A stretch of DNA of 64,000 nucleotides from Neobacillus sp. PS3-12 (GCF_030915385.1 NZ_CP133268.1:4376001-4440000); one strand, 5' to 3'; counted from the first letter of the stretch, positions 10,072-19,386 are shown. Notes: generated by a model from the letters alone, not told the origin. Numbers and translations are program-made.

Positions 10072-10113
10072 AAAAGCCATTCCGACTAAAAAATGTCGGA
10101 GTGGCTTTTTTCT
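10072..10113 (+). terminator. intrinsic terminator after the ABC ATPase
   Basis: A 15-bp stem with one G-U pair (AAAAGCCATTCCGAC with GTCGGAGTGGCTTTT) is followed by a T-run. It is convergent with the small gene on the minus strand. Confidence 0.88.
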
Positions 10114-10126
10114 TTAAAAGGTAATT

Positions 10127-10312
10127 TTAAATACTTTTTTTCATTCCACATTTTTTACATTCTCGCAGAAAAACACCATGTGAAACGGAAGATTTAAACT
10201 CCGTACTCCCGCAGTTATCGCAACGGCCGCTGACCTTGTCGGGGTACTCTTTAAAATCATAAACAATATTTGTATCATAGCCATTTGTTTTAGTATCTTG
10301 ATTTTGTTCCAT
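10127..10312 (-). CDS. small zinc-ribbon protein
   Basis: A 61-aa protein with two CXXC knuckles (CDNCGS and CKKCGM, 18 residues between them), typical of a zinc ribbon. The start is well supported by GAGGTGAT seven bases upstream of the ATG. I do not recognise a named family. The short acidic N-terminus (MEQNQDTKTNGYD) suggests nothing specific. Confidence 0.75.
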   Translation of the reverse strand: MEQNQDTKTNGYDTNIVYDFKEYPDKVSGRCDNCGSTEFKSSVSHGVFLRECKKCGMKKSI

Positions 10313-10693
10313 ACGATCACCTCAAAGATTTTCACCATATTATCATAGCAGATTTTTTCTATCCTTACACTCCCCATCAAAATACCCTAAGGAAAATTTA
10401 CTTAGTAAATAGTATATTGGTTAGATTTTCGAAATAACTTAGCACCAATTGTTGTCGAATGTCATACGCTATTTTACAAAATCGTCTGTTTCCAAAAACA
10501 AAACACTGGTTCACATAGAGAAAATAACAGGGAATGTAAAAAAGGATTAACGATTGGTTCCAGTTGTTTTTTTCTTTGTTAACCATGTACTAATTTAGGC
10601 AAAGGTTTAATGAGAAAAAGATTCAAGAATAACTTGGACATGGTTTCCTAGAAATTAGCAACTTACAAATTTCTAAAAAAGGGAGGGAATACA
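10313..10693. other. intergenic region without a recognisable gene
   Basis: This 380-nt AT-rich stretch holds the divergent upstream regions of the zinc-ribbon gene and the lysozyme gene. A 62-codon minus-strand open frame here has no ribosome binding site and unnatural composition. I see no terminator or clear repeat. Confidence 0.5.
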
Positions 10694-12025
10694 ATGAACA
10701 GTCTATTGAAAGCAGCGAGTATCCTGTTCCTCTCAATGATATTGACATTCGCTTTTGGATTTACGGCATTTGCCCAGCAGCCTGCCGCAGACTTTATTGA
10801 TGTTTCACATCATAACAATGAATATGGACTGCCACTTGGATTCTATCAAACAATTAAAAACAGCGGGGTTAATGGGGTTGTCGTAAAAGTAAGTGAGGGT
10901 GACTACTTCTTAGACCCGGCAGCATCTGTTAACATTGCCAATGCAAAACAAGCCGGAATGGTTGTTAGTGTGTATCATTTTGCAAGGTACCCTAGTAATG
11001 CAACTGCGATCAAGGAGGCACAGTGGTTTGATAAGAAATTGCAGTTCGTTGGTTTTAATAAAAATACAGATGGGTATGTAGTAATCGATATTGAAGCAGC
11101 AAATCTATCAAGTAGTCCTGCAAAACTCACAGACTATACAAATACCTTTATTAATGAAATGAAAAGACTAGGGTACAAAAAGGTGGATATCTATAGTGGC
11201 TCCTATTATTACAATACTGATCTATACCCACAATCGTTAATTATTGATAAACCATGGCTAGCCTCCTATCCAGCTAGCCCCGTCCAAGGTCAACCATCTG
11301 CAAAATTCTCTACTGGTCTTGGTGCTTGGCAATGGACTTCAAGCTACCAATTTGCAGGGTTGGCGCAATATGGGCGATTCGATGCAAGTGAAGATTATGC
11401 CGGTAAATATACAAATCAAGTAAAATCCTCATCGCCAGTTGTTAAACAGATTGGATCGCTATCTTTGATAGATTTCATGAAAGCAAATGGCATGGACTCA
11501 TCCTTCGCAAACCGTTCCATACTTGCACAACAATATGGAATCATTGGATATTCAGGCACCGCTGCACAAAATCTGGCGCTTCTTTCCAAACTTCAGAGTG
11601 GGGTTAAACCAGCCACTAATGTCAATACTTCAAAATTAACGACAGTTGGTGATACAGGAACAGTTTTACAACCGAGTACGCCTGCTCCAACTACTACAGG
11701 CACAACTCCTTCAACTTATAAAGTTCAAACGGGCGATACCCTATCCTATATCGCATTCAAATACCATACAAGCGTAAGAACTTTAGCTTCGTTGAATAAT
11801 ATAAAAAATGTTAACTTCATTAGAGCTGGTCAGGTTTTGAAACTAAAAGGAACAGTAAAAGGAACAGCAGTTAGCTCTAAAGGAGTCTACCATTTGGTTC
11901 GTCGTGGGGATACAGTTTCAGAATTAGCTCAGCAGTTTGGTTCAACTAAGGCTCAAATTAAAGCATGGAACAAATTAGATAGCAGATATACCATTTATGT
12001 CGGGAAAACAATCAGAGTGAGATAG
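10694..12025 (+). CDS. secreted GH25 muramidase with two LysM domains
   Basis: This is a 443-aa secreted peptidoglycan hydrolase. A signal peptide (cleavage near FAFGFTAFA-QQ) is followed by a glycoside hydrolase 25 domain, residues ~33-240, with the typical FIDVSHHN start, KVSEGDYF and the catalytic DIEAA. A linker rich in Thr and Pro leads to two LysM repeats (YKVQTGDTLSYIA and YHLVRRGDTVSELA), which bind peptidoglycan. The SD AGGGAGGG is strong. It is probably a cell-wall turnover or germination/lysis enzyme, with no phage genes around it. Confidence 0.93.
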   Translation: MNSLLKAASILFLSMILTFAFGFTAFAQQPAADFIDVSHHNNEYGLPLGFYQTIKNSGVNGVVVKVSEGDYFLDPAASVNIANAKQAGMVVSVYHFARYPSNATAIKEAQWFDKKLQFVGFNKNTDGYVVIDIEAANLSSSPAKLTDYTNTFINEMKRLGYKKVDIYSGSYYYNTDLYPQSLIIDKPWLASYPASPVQGQPSAKFSTGLGAWQWTSSYQFAGLAQYGRFDASEDYAGKYTNQVKSSSPVVKQIGSLSLIDFMKANGMDSSFANRSILAQQYGIIGYSGTAAQNLALLSKLQSGVKPATNVNTSKLTTVGDTGTVLQPSTPAPTTTGTTPSTYKVQTGDTLSYIAFKYHTSVRTLASLNNIKNVNFIRAGQVLKLKGTVKGTAVSSKGVYHLVRRGDTVSELAQQFGSTKAQIKAWNKLDSRYTIYVGKTIRVR

Positions 12026-12050
12026 AAAAAGTGTATAAACTCAACTTATC

Positions 12051-12090
12051 AAGGAAACCCATTGGTTCGTCAAAGGGTTTCCTTCCTATT
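12051..12090 (+). terminator. hairpin between lysozyme and the convergent gntR gene
   Basis: AAGGAAACCC pairs perfectly with GGGTTTCCTT, but the following tract is only moderately T-rich. It could act on the lysozyme transcript. Confidence 0.5.
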
Positions 12091-12763
12091 CTTCTAACAT
12101 ATTGGCTCTCACTGTTTTCAAATGCAGGGTAGTCATTTCTGTTGCTTTATGGATATCTCGGTCCTTAATAGCTTCGTAGATGGCTACGTGTTGTAGGTAG
12201 TAGTTTTCCATTCTTTCAACATTTAAACTGCGAACCTTTAATGTACCCCACAGTTTTTCCATGCGCACTTTGTTAATGACCTCAACAAAACTTTCGAGTA
12301 AAGAGGACTTTGCAGAAGTTGCAAGCAAATGGTGAAACTCTGCATCTAATTTTTCAAACTCTTTAATATTTCCGATCGCCAGCTTTGCTTTTTGTAAGCA
12401 ATTTTCGAAGAGGTGCAAATCTTCTCGTGTTGCATTTCGGGTAGCCAGCTTGGCAAGATAGGGTTCTATTGCGAGTCTGGCTTCGAATACTTCTGATGGA
12501 CTTGTTTGATTGGCAATTTCATATAATGGGTCGCCATCAGAAAAATCGATTGATTTGATAAACGTTCCTTGACCGACCCTGCTCTCAATTATATCTGCCA
12601 ATTCAAGGGCACGTAATGCTTCTCTGATGGTAGCCCGACTTGTTTGGAATTCTTCTGCCAATGCCCGTTCAGAAGGCAGCCTCATGCCTAATTGGTACTT
12701 TCCTTCGATCATATTTCTTTTGATCTTTTCTGTAATTTCTACAAAAGCCTTTTTTTGTGTCAT
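12086..12763 (-). CDS. GntR family (FadR subfamily) regulator 1
   Basis: This 225-aa FadR-type regulator has an N-terminal winged helix (residues ~5-70: LPSERALAEEF, SRATIREALRALE, RVGQGTF) and a C-terminal all-helical FCD ligand domain (EARLAIEPYLAKLATRNAT, AEFHHLLA and later histidines likely to bind metal). ATG 12763 has GGTGGG six bases upstream; a TTG two codons earlier is less likely. It is a close paralogue of the next gene upstream, with near-identical architecture and length. It probably controls the hydrolase/permease cluster at 13.9-19.2 kb. Confidence 0.9.
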   Translation of the reverse strand: MTQKKAFVEITEKIKRNMIEGKYQLGMRLPSERALAEEFQTSRATIREALRALELADIIESRVGQGTFIKSIDFSDGDPLYEIANQTSPSEVFEARLAIEPYLAKLATRNATREDLHLFENCLQKAKLAIGNIKEFEKLDAEFHHLLATSAKSSLLESFVEVINKVRMEKLWGTLKVRSLNVERMENYYLQHVAIYEAIKDRDIHKATEMTTLHLKTVRANMLEE

Positions 12764-12819
12764 TATCAACCCACCAATCGCGGTTAAAGCATTTTCATAC
12801 TATCATGTGAAAACCATCA

Positions 12820-13503
12820 CTATTCATCTAACATAAAGGCTTTGACCGTCTTAAGATGTTGGATGGTACTTTCACTTGCTTTACTGCTATCCCTTTCTTT
12901 AATGGCTTTATACATAGCCAGGTGTTGCTGGTGATATACAGGCATCACATCTTTACGGAAACTATGGGCCCGTAAATTTCCCCAAAATTCCTCACTATGA
13001 ATATTTTCAATTATATCAAAGAAGCTTAACAGCAAAGTGTTTTTCGCAGCCGTTGCAATCCGATTATGAAATTGACTATTCAATCTCTCAAACTCTGGAA
13101 TATTGTCAAAAGATTGCTCCATTTTTTGCAAACATGCTTCCAGAAACAAGAGATCTTCTTGAGTCGCATTTCTTGTTGCCAGTTGGGACAAGTATGGCTC
13201 AATCGCGAACCTGGCTTTAAAAACTTCTGCAGGACTGGAGTGAATCGAAAAATCTGGAAACCGATCTTGTTCGGAAAAGGTGGAAGTTTTAACAAATGTT
13301 CCTTGCCCAACTCTACTTTCTATTACCCCAATACTCTCAAGAGCACGAAATGCCTCTCTAACCGTTGCTCTGCTCGTTTGCCGTTCTTCCGCAAGTGTCC
13401 GTTCTGCGGGAAGCTTCGTTCCAACCGGATAATTCCCATTCAAGATATTATTTTTAATCATATCAACTATTTCCATAAAGGCCTTTTTGGGGGCACTTGT
13501 CAT
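12820..13503 (-). CDS. GntR family (FadR subfamily) regulator 2
   Basis: This 227-aa paralogue of the neighbouring regulator has the winged helix LPAERTLAEERQTSRATVREA and an FCD domain with FKARFAIEPYLSQLATRNAT. The two proteins share most of their DNA-recognition helix, so they likely bind similar sites and may form heterodimers; this is an inference. The start has a perfect SD, AGGAGGAAACATT-ATG. The tandem arrangement suggests local duplication. Confidence 0.9.
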   Translation of the reverse strand: MTSAPKKAFMEIVDMIKNNILNGNYPVGTKLPAERTLAEERQTSRATVREAFRALESIGVIESRVGQGTFVKTSTFSEQDRFPDFSIHSSPAEVFKARFAIEPYLSQLATRNATQEDLLFLEACLQKMEQSFDNIPEFERLNSQFHNRIATAAKNTLLLSFFDIIENIHSEEFWGNLRAHSFRKDVMPVYHQQHLAMYKAIKERDSSKASESTIQHLKTVKAFMLDE

Positions 13504-13613
13504 AATGTTTCCTCCTAAAGCAAACCGTTCAATATCTTATTCGCTATTATATCAAACTTTTACGGGGAAATTCATCGCTTAGGCATAAACCATCCAAACT
13601 AAAACTTGAATGG

Positions 13614-13643
13614 AAAAGACAGCATCCATCCTGAATGCTGTCT
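13614..13643 (-). terminator. intrinsic terminator (minus strand)
   Basis: AGACAGCAT pairs with ATGCTGTCT, and on the minus strand it is followed by TTTT. It ends the FAH hydrolase/85-aa gene unit. Confidence 0.8.
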
Positions 13644-13662
13644 TGTTGAGGTAAATTATTGT

Positions 13663-13920
13663 TTACGAATGAAAAAAGTTTTCCAATCCATTTTCTGATC
13701 GATGTCCCGGCAGAATTTCTTCCCATTCACAATGAGCGATGTTGGAACATTTGACACGTAAAACCATCATCTTATGCTCTTCACTGAAAAAGGAATGTAA
13801 GATTCGATAATCGGTAAGAGTTGGCAGACATTCAGGGCAAAAGCCAACCGCAATGGCCTTTTTTTGTTCTTCATTGTATTCCTTTGTCGCAACGACTTTT
13901 AAAAGAGAGGAATCGATCAT
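13663..13920 (-). CDS. small cysteine-containing protein, unknown function
   Basis: An 85-aa protein, unrecognised. It has CPECLP in the middle and two further cysteines (KCSNIAHCEW) that could bind a metal with the first pair. ATG 13920 has AAGGAG eight bases upstream; the in-frame GTG at 13929 overlaps the SD. It lies 25 nt downstream of the FAH-family gene and before a terminator, so the two form an operon. It may be an accessory factor of that pathway. Confidence 0.7.
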   Translation of the reverse strand: MIDSSLLKVVATKEYNEEQKKAIAVGFCPECLPTLTDYRILHSFFSEEHKMMVLRVKCSNIAHCEWEEILPGHRSENGLENFFHS

Positions 13921-13945
13921 AGGTTTCACTCCTTACCTCGTATTA

Positions 13946-14854
13946 TTAGATGACATGATTTTTTAAAACACCAATACCTTCAATCTCTATTTCAACAATA
14001 TCCCCAGGCTTCAAAAATTTAGGCGGTTCAAATCCCATCCCTACACCTTTAGGGGTGCCAGTAGCGATAATATCACCAGGCTTTAACGTGATCCCTTTAG
14101 AAAGCGTTTCAATAATGGTAGGAATATCAAAAATTAAAAGTTCTGTGTTTGAATTCTGGCGGATTTCCCCATTTACCTTTGTTTGAAGACTTAAATTTTG
14201 CGGATCTTGAAGCTGATCTTTGGTGACGATATAGGGACCCATTGGACCAAAAGAATCAAGTCCTTTTCCCAGCAACCATTGTTTATGCTTCCTTTGCAGA
14301 TCACGGGCCGTTACATCGTTAATGATGGTGTACCCAAAAATATAATCAAAGGCATCTTCCTTAGGAATATAAGTGCCTTCTTTTCCAATAATAATCGCAA
14401 ATTCTCCCTCGTAATCTAGTTCACTAGTTACTTGACTATGCGAGAGAATCGGCTGATTTGGTCCAATTACGGTTGTAGGCAACTTTGAAAAAACAATCGG
14501 ATCCTTCGGAATCGCTTTGGAGGCGTCGGTTGTTTTTTCAAATTCATAGGCATGCTCGCGGTAGTTAATACCTAAACAAAAGATATTTCGATTTGGATTT
14601 ATAATAGGTGCTAGTAATTCAATATCTTTAATTGGAGTGTCATCAAGATTTTCATTTTCAACTACCTTTTGATAGACTTCACGAAGGCGATCCTGCGAAG
14701 TTGGATTTGAAATGGCCTCATTAAGACTATTTGGTAATAATGGATTCGAAAATAGCTCTCGCTCTGCTGAAACAAGATCAATTACTTTTTGTTGATTGGC
14801 GGTTAATACCCCATATTTTTCCGTTTGATTTTGTAGATAGCTGCAAAGATACAT
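13946..14854 (-). CDS. fumarylacetoacetate hydrolase (FAH) family protein
   Basis: This 302-aa FAH-fold enzyme has a Mg site and hydrolyses, decarboxylates or hydrates beta-diketo or 2-oxo-acid intermediates of aromatic or sugar-acid breakdown. The catalytic core begins at IFCLGINYREHA (~residue 85). It contains the metal ligands in ELDYEGEFAII, then NDVTARDLQRKHKQWLLGKGLDSFGPMGP and TGTPKGVGMG. ATG 14854 has AAAGGAG upstream; the longer open frame to 14899 lacks an SD. It is divergent from the alpha/beta hydrolase and amidohydrolase genes. The substrate is unknown. Confidence 0.87.
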   Translation of the reverse strand: MYLCSYLQNQTEKYGVLTANQQKVIDLVSAERELFSNPLLPNSLNEAISNPTSQDRLREVYQKVVENENLDDTPIKDIELLAPIINPNRNIFCLGINYREHAYEFEKTTDASKAIPKDPIVFSKLPTTVIGPNQPILSHSQVTSELDYEGEFAIIIGKEGTYIPKEDAFDYIFGYTIINDVTARDLQRKHKQWLLGKGLDSFGPMGPYIVTKDQLQDPQNLSLQTKVNGEIRQNSNTELLIFDIPTIIETLSKGITLKPGDIIATGTPKGVGMGFEPPKFLKPGDIVEIEIEGIGVLKNHVI

Positions 14855-15025
14855 ATTTGATGACTCCTTTCGGCTGATAGTAGGTAAATGCTTTCCCAAT
14901 CAAAAGTGCACGGCTAACTCTATTATACTAACGGTTTTGCTTCTATTACCTTCCTTATTTCCCAATAATGTAGTTTTACTATTTCTGTCACAAAGAATAC
15001 TAAAAATGGTAGACCGTTATCTTTT

Positions 15026-15041
15026 AATTGGTTAACCAATT
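15026..15041. promoter_or_regulatory. perfect 16-bp palindrome, candidate GntR operator
   Basis: AATTGGTTAACCAATT is a perfect palindrome in the divergent region between the FAH gene and the hydrolase gene. TGGT/ACCA half-sites are typical of FadR-subfamily GntR operators, and two such regulators lie 1.5 kb away. Binding is inferred. The two-base centre differs from the usual three-base spacing. Confidence 0.5.
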
Positions 15042-15279
15042 TTTATTATAGGCGATGATAGAAAAAGGTCAAGGAATTTTATTTAAAAAATCAGAAAATT
15101 TAAACAAATAGATTCCAACAAAAAATAATGTCGTCAAAACATAGCAGTAATACTCACAAATTGCCGTTTTTAAGCGTTATTAAGCATATTTTTAGGAATG
15201 ATAATTCCTGTTAAAAAATTTGGAAATTTCAGAAAAATATACTTGCAAATTATTTATTTGCGTATTATTATTTACCTCA

Positions 15280-15293
15280 GGATTGGCCAATCC
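15280..15293. promoter_or_regulatory. 14-bp palindrome upstream of the hydrolase gene
   Basis: GGATTGGCCAATCC is a perfect palindrome about 50 nt before the alpha/beta hydrolase start. It shares the ATTGG half-site with the palindrome at 15026 but with a different centre. Confidence 0.4.
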
Positions 15294-15345
15294 AATTTAT
15301 ACTAGTGTAAACCGAAATTTGCGCTAATCGTTTGGAGGTAATGTG

Positions 15346-16152
15346 GTGATTAAACAGGTAAATGGTATAAATGTAAATTACGAGATTCATGGAAACAGTG
15401 AAGAAACGATTGTATTTGTACATGGGCTGGGAGGGTCTTTAAATATTTGGTATAGCCAGCAAATCGCTTGTTCTTGCCATTATCGAACTCTAGCTTACGA
15501 TTTGCGTGGGTCTGGGCGTTCTGAAGCGTCAGATTGTGATTATTCAATTGAACTTTGGGTAGAAGACCTGAAAGCATTACTAGAAAGTGAAAACATAAAG
15601 AAAGTCCATTTAGTAGGATGGTCCTTAGGAACATTAATTGTCCAGCATTTTGTTTCTTCGTATCCAGATATGGTTGCAAGCCAAACATTAGTAGGGCCTT
15701 TATGGGAAATGCCTGAAATGGGCAAGAAAAATACCTTTAATCGGGCTAATATTGTTGAAGAACAGGGGATGGATGCTGTTGCTGATACGATCATTGAAGG
15801 CGGGGTTTCTGCTTATTCCAGATCAGGTAAACCTGCATTAGTGGGATTAGTCCGTGAACTCCTGCTGCGAAATCATCCGCAAAGCTATGCTGCGTCATGC
15901 AGGGCATTAGCGAATGGCAAGGCAATCTCCCATGAACAAGTTGAGGTTCCAACTCTATTAATCGTTGGAGATGAAGATAAAGTGACGCCGCTTGCAATGG
16001 CAACCAAACTATATCAGCATTTTCCAAATGCAAGATTAGAAGTGATTGCCAATTCTGGACATTGGGCCACAGTGGAAAAACCATCCGAACTAAATCAAAC
16101 TATACTTACGTTTTTAAAGACAATCAAGCAATCGAATTCCGTTAAAGCTTAA
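15346..16152 (+). CDS. alpha/beta hydrolase
   Basis: A 268-aa alpha/beta-fold hydrolase. It has HG(L)GG oxyanion residues (FVHGLGGSLN), the nucleophile elbow GWSLGT (~residue 90), the acid in VGDEDKVTP and the catalytic histidine in NSGHWATVEKP. The layout resembles 3-oxoadipate enol-lactonases and C-C bond hydrolases. GTG 15346 lies 7 nt after GGAGG; GTG 15343 is an alternative. It is the first gene of a + strand unit with an amidohydrolase and a permease, suggesting uptake and stepwise hydrolysis of a lactone, ester or amide. The substrate is unknown. Confidence 0.87.
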   Translation: MIKQVNGINVNYEIHGNSEETIVFVHGLGGSLNIWYSQQIACSCHYRTLAYDLRGSGRSEASDCDYSIELWVEDLKALLESENIKKVHLVGWSLGTLIVQHFVSSYPDMVASQTLVGPLWEMPEMGKKNTFNRANIVEEQGMDAVADTIIEGGVSAYSRSGKPALVGLVRELLLRNHPQSYAASCRALANGKAISHEQVEVPTLLIVGDEDKVTPLAMATKLYQHFPNARLEVIANSGHWATVEKPSELNQTILTFLKTIKQSNSVKA

Positions 16153-16259
16153 AAGTTGGGCAGAATTTTTTCTGCCTTGTTCTCAGCATAAGAAGAAAAA
16201 AGCTTACACGCAATCCTTAAAAGATGAAGGTGATTACAAATCTTAGGAGGTAAGTAAAA

Positions 16260-17543
16260 ATGGGAGCAAAATTATTAAGAAATGGCTTTTTAATTGACGG
16301 CACAGGGAAAGAACCATTAAGAGGAATTGACGTTTTGATTGAAGGAAACAAAATCACTCAAATAGGAGTCAATCTGGAGATTCCAAGCAGACTCAATCCA
16401 TATGATGTAGAAGTGATTGATTTAGACGGAAAAGTGATTATGCCAGGGATGACTGAAGCCCATACCCACCTCACATGGGATAATGCCTTATATATTCAGG
16501 ATATTGATTTTAAACCAATTGAAGAAACAATGGTTGCGGCGATCCGAAATGCGGAAACGTTAGTAAAAAGCGGCTTTACTTCAAGCGTTAGTGCGGCTGC
16601 ACGAGGACGAGTTGATATTGCCATTCGGGATGCGATCAATAGAGGGGAGCTGATCGGACCAAGGTTGCTTGCTAATGGAGCAGAGGTGTCTGCCTCAGGA
16701 AGCTTTGTCGATTTGCATCCTAATCATGTCCGTGTCCATGGACTGGCGATTCTCTCAGATGGTGAGGATGCCGTTCGAAAAACGGTGAGAAGCCTTTTTA
16801 AAGAAGGGGCGGATTTAGTTAAAATCAATGTCAGCGGTGAGAGTCTTACACCACATGCTCGCGGCGAGATGACGTTATATACCGATAAAGAGGTTCGAGC
16901 AGCGGTTGAAGAGGCACATGCCCGCGGGAAACGGGTCTATACCCATGCCCGCTCGTCTGATTCTGTAAAATATTGTATCCAGGCTGGCGTCGATATTATT
17001 GGACATGCTGATTTCATTAATGATGAAGTGTTCGAAATGCTTGTTGAAAATAAAGAACGTCATTTTGTCGTACCTGGCTTAAACTGGCTAGTATCTACGC
17101 TGGAAGATGGAGCAAAGTATTTTGGACAAGAAGCCATCGACGCAACGGGCTATAAGGAAGGGCTAGAAATTGCTCTTTTCAACATGAACCGTTTGCACAA
17201 GGCAGGAGTTCGGGTCCTTCCAGGTGGAGATTATGGATTTAAATGGTGTCCGCATGGTGGCTATGCCCGCGACCTGGAGCATTTTGTTAAGCTAGTCGGG
17301 ATGACTCCAATGGAAGCGATTGTTTCTGCCACAAAATATGGCGGTCAAATTATGGAAATGGAAGACAGAATTGGAACGATTGAGGTCGGCAAATTAGCTG
17401 ACATTCTGGTAGTTGATGGTGACCCGCTAAAAGACATTTCAATTTTGCAGGACCATAGTAAGCTAAAAGTCATTCTAAAAGACGGAGAGTATATTGTAAA
17501 CACACTGGCTGTAAAAAGAAGCGCAGAAAGCCCTGTTGCCTAA
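16260..17543 (+). CDS. metal-dependent amidohydrolase
   Basis: This 427-aa amidohydrolase-superfamily enzyme has N- and C-terminal beta-sandwich parts around a TIM barrel. Metal ligands are visible as EAHTHL (~residue 67), YTHARSS and IGHADF, and a late aspartate lies in LPGGDYGF. The C-terminus KLADILVVDGDPLKDI is typical of imidazolonepropionase/Xaa-Pro-dipeptidase-like members. SD AGGAGG is good. It lies about 110 nt after the alpha/beta hydrolase and before a terminator hairpin. Confidence 0.88.
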   Translation: MGAKLLRNGFLIDGTGKEPLRGIDVLIEGNKITQIGVNLEIPSRLNPYDVEVIDLDGKVIMPGMTEAHTHLTWDNALYIQDIDFKPIEETMVAAIRNAETLVKSGFTSSVSAAARGRVDIAIRDAINRGELIGPRLLANGAEVSASGSFVDLHPNHVRVHGLAILSDGEDAVRKTVRSLFKEGADLVKINVSGESLTPHARGEMTLYTDKEVRAAVEEAHARGKRVYTHARSSDSVKYCIQAGVDIIGHADFINDEVFEMLVENKERHFVVPGLNWLVSTLEDGAKYFGQEAIDATGYKEGLEIALFNMNRLHKAGVRVLPGGDYGFKWCPHGGYARDLEHFVKLVGMTPMEAIVSATKYGGQIMEMEDRIGTIEVGKLADILVVDGDPLKDISILQDHSKLKVILKDGEYIVNTLAVKRSAESPVA

Positions 17544-17555
17544 AAATAAATAATG

Positions 17556-17592
17556 AAGGGGAAATGGTGATGAATACCATTTCCCTTATTTA
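17556..17592 (+). terminator. hairpin after the amidohydrolase gene
   Basis: AAGGGGAAATGGT pairs with ACCATTTCCCTT and is followed by TATTTAG. The long stem suggests a terminator or attenuator between the hydrolase genes and the permease. Confidence 0.65.
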
Positions 17593-17838
17593 GTTTCTCA
17601 AGATGTTTGGATCGTTGATTGGTCTTTGTGGTGGTAAAGAATGATGAAGACATTCGTTGATAGATAGGAGTGGAATTGTGAAAAAAAGGGTATTAACCTA
17701 GGGCATGTCTAATTCAAGATACATATAGATACAGTACAACAACACTAGCGGGATAGATGGAAGGAGGGGATATGAGCGGATAAATAAATTACATTTAAAG
17801 CTTTTTTATGGAAAACGTTCGTTTGAAAGGAGAAAAAT

Positions 17839-19200
17839 ATGGTTCAGCCAATGGTTTGGATAACCATTTTATCTTTTTTGGGTACCATTGTATTTATTCT
17901 TTGGCGCCCCCGAGGTTTAAATGAAGCGATACCGGCTGCGATCGGAGCGGTTATTGTCTTACTAAGCGGGAGTGTCTCGATATCAGACTTAGGTATCATC
18001 ACAAATACAATCAGTGGTGCCGCAATCACCATCATTGCAACCATCGCCATGGCCATTGTTTTAGAAAGTTTTGGATTTTTTCATTGGATGGCAGAGAAGT
18101 TAGCCGCTAAAGCAAAAGGGTCAGGAATCCGATTATTCTGGTATGTTAATCTTTTATGTTTTTTAATGACACTCTTTTTCAATAATGATGGCAGTATCTT
18201 AATTACTACTCCTATCTTAGTCATGTTGTTGAACAATATGGGCTTAAAAAACCATCAAAAAATTCCCTATTTGCTTTCTGGAGGTTTAATTGCGACAGCT
18301 TCAAGTGCTCCCATCGGTGTTAGTAATATCGTTAATTTAATCGCACTAAAAATTGTGCATATGACATTGTATATGCATACAGCCATGATGTTCGTCCCTG
18401 CAACACTAGGTTTATTACTCTTAGTTGGACTCCTATTTTTACGTTTTCGCAGAATCCTGCCAAAAAAAGTTCCTAATCTTGTTAGTGGTTTAACATTACC
18501 GTCCTACCACCCACTAAAAAAAGAACCTCAATATACATCAGAGAAAGAACGTTCAAAATTTATGCTGTTTATCCTCCTATTCGTATTCGCTGTTCGCGTT
18601 AGCCTCTTTGTAGCTTCGTTTTTTTCTATTCCGATCTCCATTATGGCTGTTATTGGATCATTGATTCTTTTAGGATGGCGCTGGGCATATTTAAAAATAC
18701 CCCCAGGAGATATGCTGAAAAAAACCCCGTGGTATATAATCGTGTTTGCCTTTTGTATGTATGTCATTATATATGGGCTCAATAACATCGGCTTAACGGA
18801 TTTGTTGGTTGGAATCATGCATCCACTAGTTTCTGGGAGTTTGCTTCGAGCGAGTGTTCTGATGGGGGGGCTACTGACGATCCTTTCCAATATCTTTAAT
18901 AATCACCCAGCACTAATGGTTGGCACACTTACATTAACCCACATGAATCTCGATTTGCTTTCTTTAAAAATCGCTTACCTGGCTAATGTAATTGGCAGTG
19001 ATATGGGATCATTGCTTCTTCCAATGGGAACACTGGCAACACTCATGTGGATGCACATTGTGAAGAAGGGGAAAATTAGAATTACGTGGTGGGAGTATAT
19101 TAAAATTACAATTGTCGTGATTCCACCTGTTGTGCTATTTACGTTAGTAGTTTTATATTATTGGGTTTCCTGGCTATTTGGAGGAGTCCTGCAAAACTAA
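17839..19200 (+). CDS. ArsB/NhaD/SLC13-type ion transporter superfamily permease
   Basis: A 453-aa membrane protein with about 11-12 hydrophobic segments. The NNDGSILITTPIL stretch (~residue 114) and the mirrored NIFNNHPALMVGTLTLTH (~residue 350) are the paired motifs of the ion-transporter (ArsB/citrate/YdfA-like) superfamily. An arsenite role cannot be claimed, because no arsR or arsC is nearby. The position downstream of the hydrolases suggests uptake of an organic anion. SD GAAAGGAG precedes the ATG. Confidence 0.82.
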   Translation: MVQPMVWITILSFLGTIVFILWRPRGLNEAIPAAIGAVIVLLSGSVSISDLGIITNTISGAAITIIATIAMAIVLESFGFFHWMAEKLAAKAKGSGIRLFWYVNLLCFLMTLFFNNDGSILITTPILVMLLNNMGLKNHQKIPYLLSGGLIATASSAPIGVSNIVNLIALKIVHMTLYMHTAMMFVPATLGLLLLVGLLFLRFRRILPKKVPNLVSGLTLPSYHPLKKEPQYTSEKERSKFMLFILLFVFAVRVSLFVASFFSIPISIMAVIGSLILLGWRWAYLKIPPGDMLKKTPWYIIVFAFCMYVIIYGLNNIGLTDLLVGIMHPLVSGSLLRASVLMGGLLTILSNIFNNHPALMVGTLTLTHMNLDLLSLKIAYLANVIGSDMGSLLLPMGTLATLMWMHIVKKGKIRITWWEYIKITIVVIPPVVLFTLVVLYYWVSWLFGGVLQN

Positions 19201-19267
19201 GAGGGGAAAGAAACTAAACTGGCGAAATAATGGTAGGTGACGTCCACTTGTTTAGAGCTGTTAACAA

Positions 19268-19306
19268 AAATCCATCCTGTTATTACAGACGAGGATGGAT
19301 TTTTTG
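19268..19306 (+). terminator. intrinsic terminator after the permease
   Basis: AAATCCATCCT pairs with AGGATGGATTT and is followed by a T-run. Confidence 0.88.
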
Positions 19307-19386
19307 CAGAGAAATTCTTGGATGTACATAAAAAGGAACCTTTATAGGGGAGAGGAAAGGTTCCGAGACGTCTGGGTCTATATCAA

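Noticed and set aside
10398..10586. 62-codon minus-strand frame before the lysozyme gene
   Set aside because: No SD, unusual composition, and it covers the promoter region of the lysozyme gene.
17839..19200. Arsenite efflux pump
   Set aside because: The superfamily is right but there is no arsR/arsC and the gene follows organic hydrolases.
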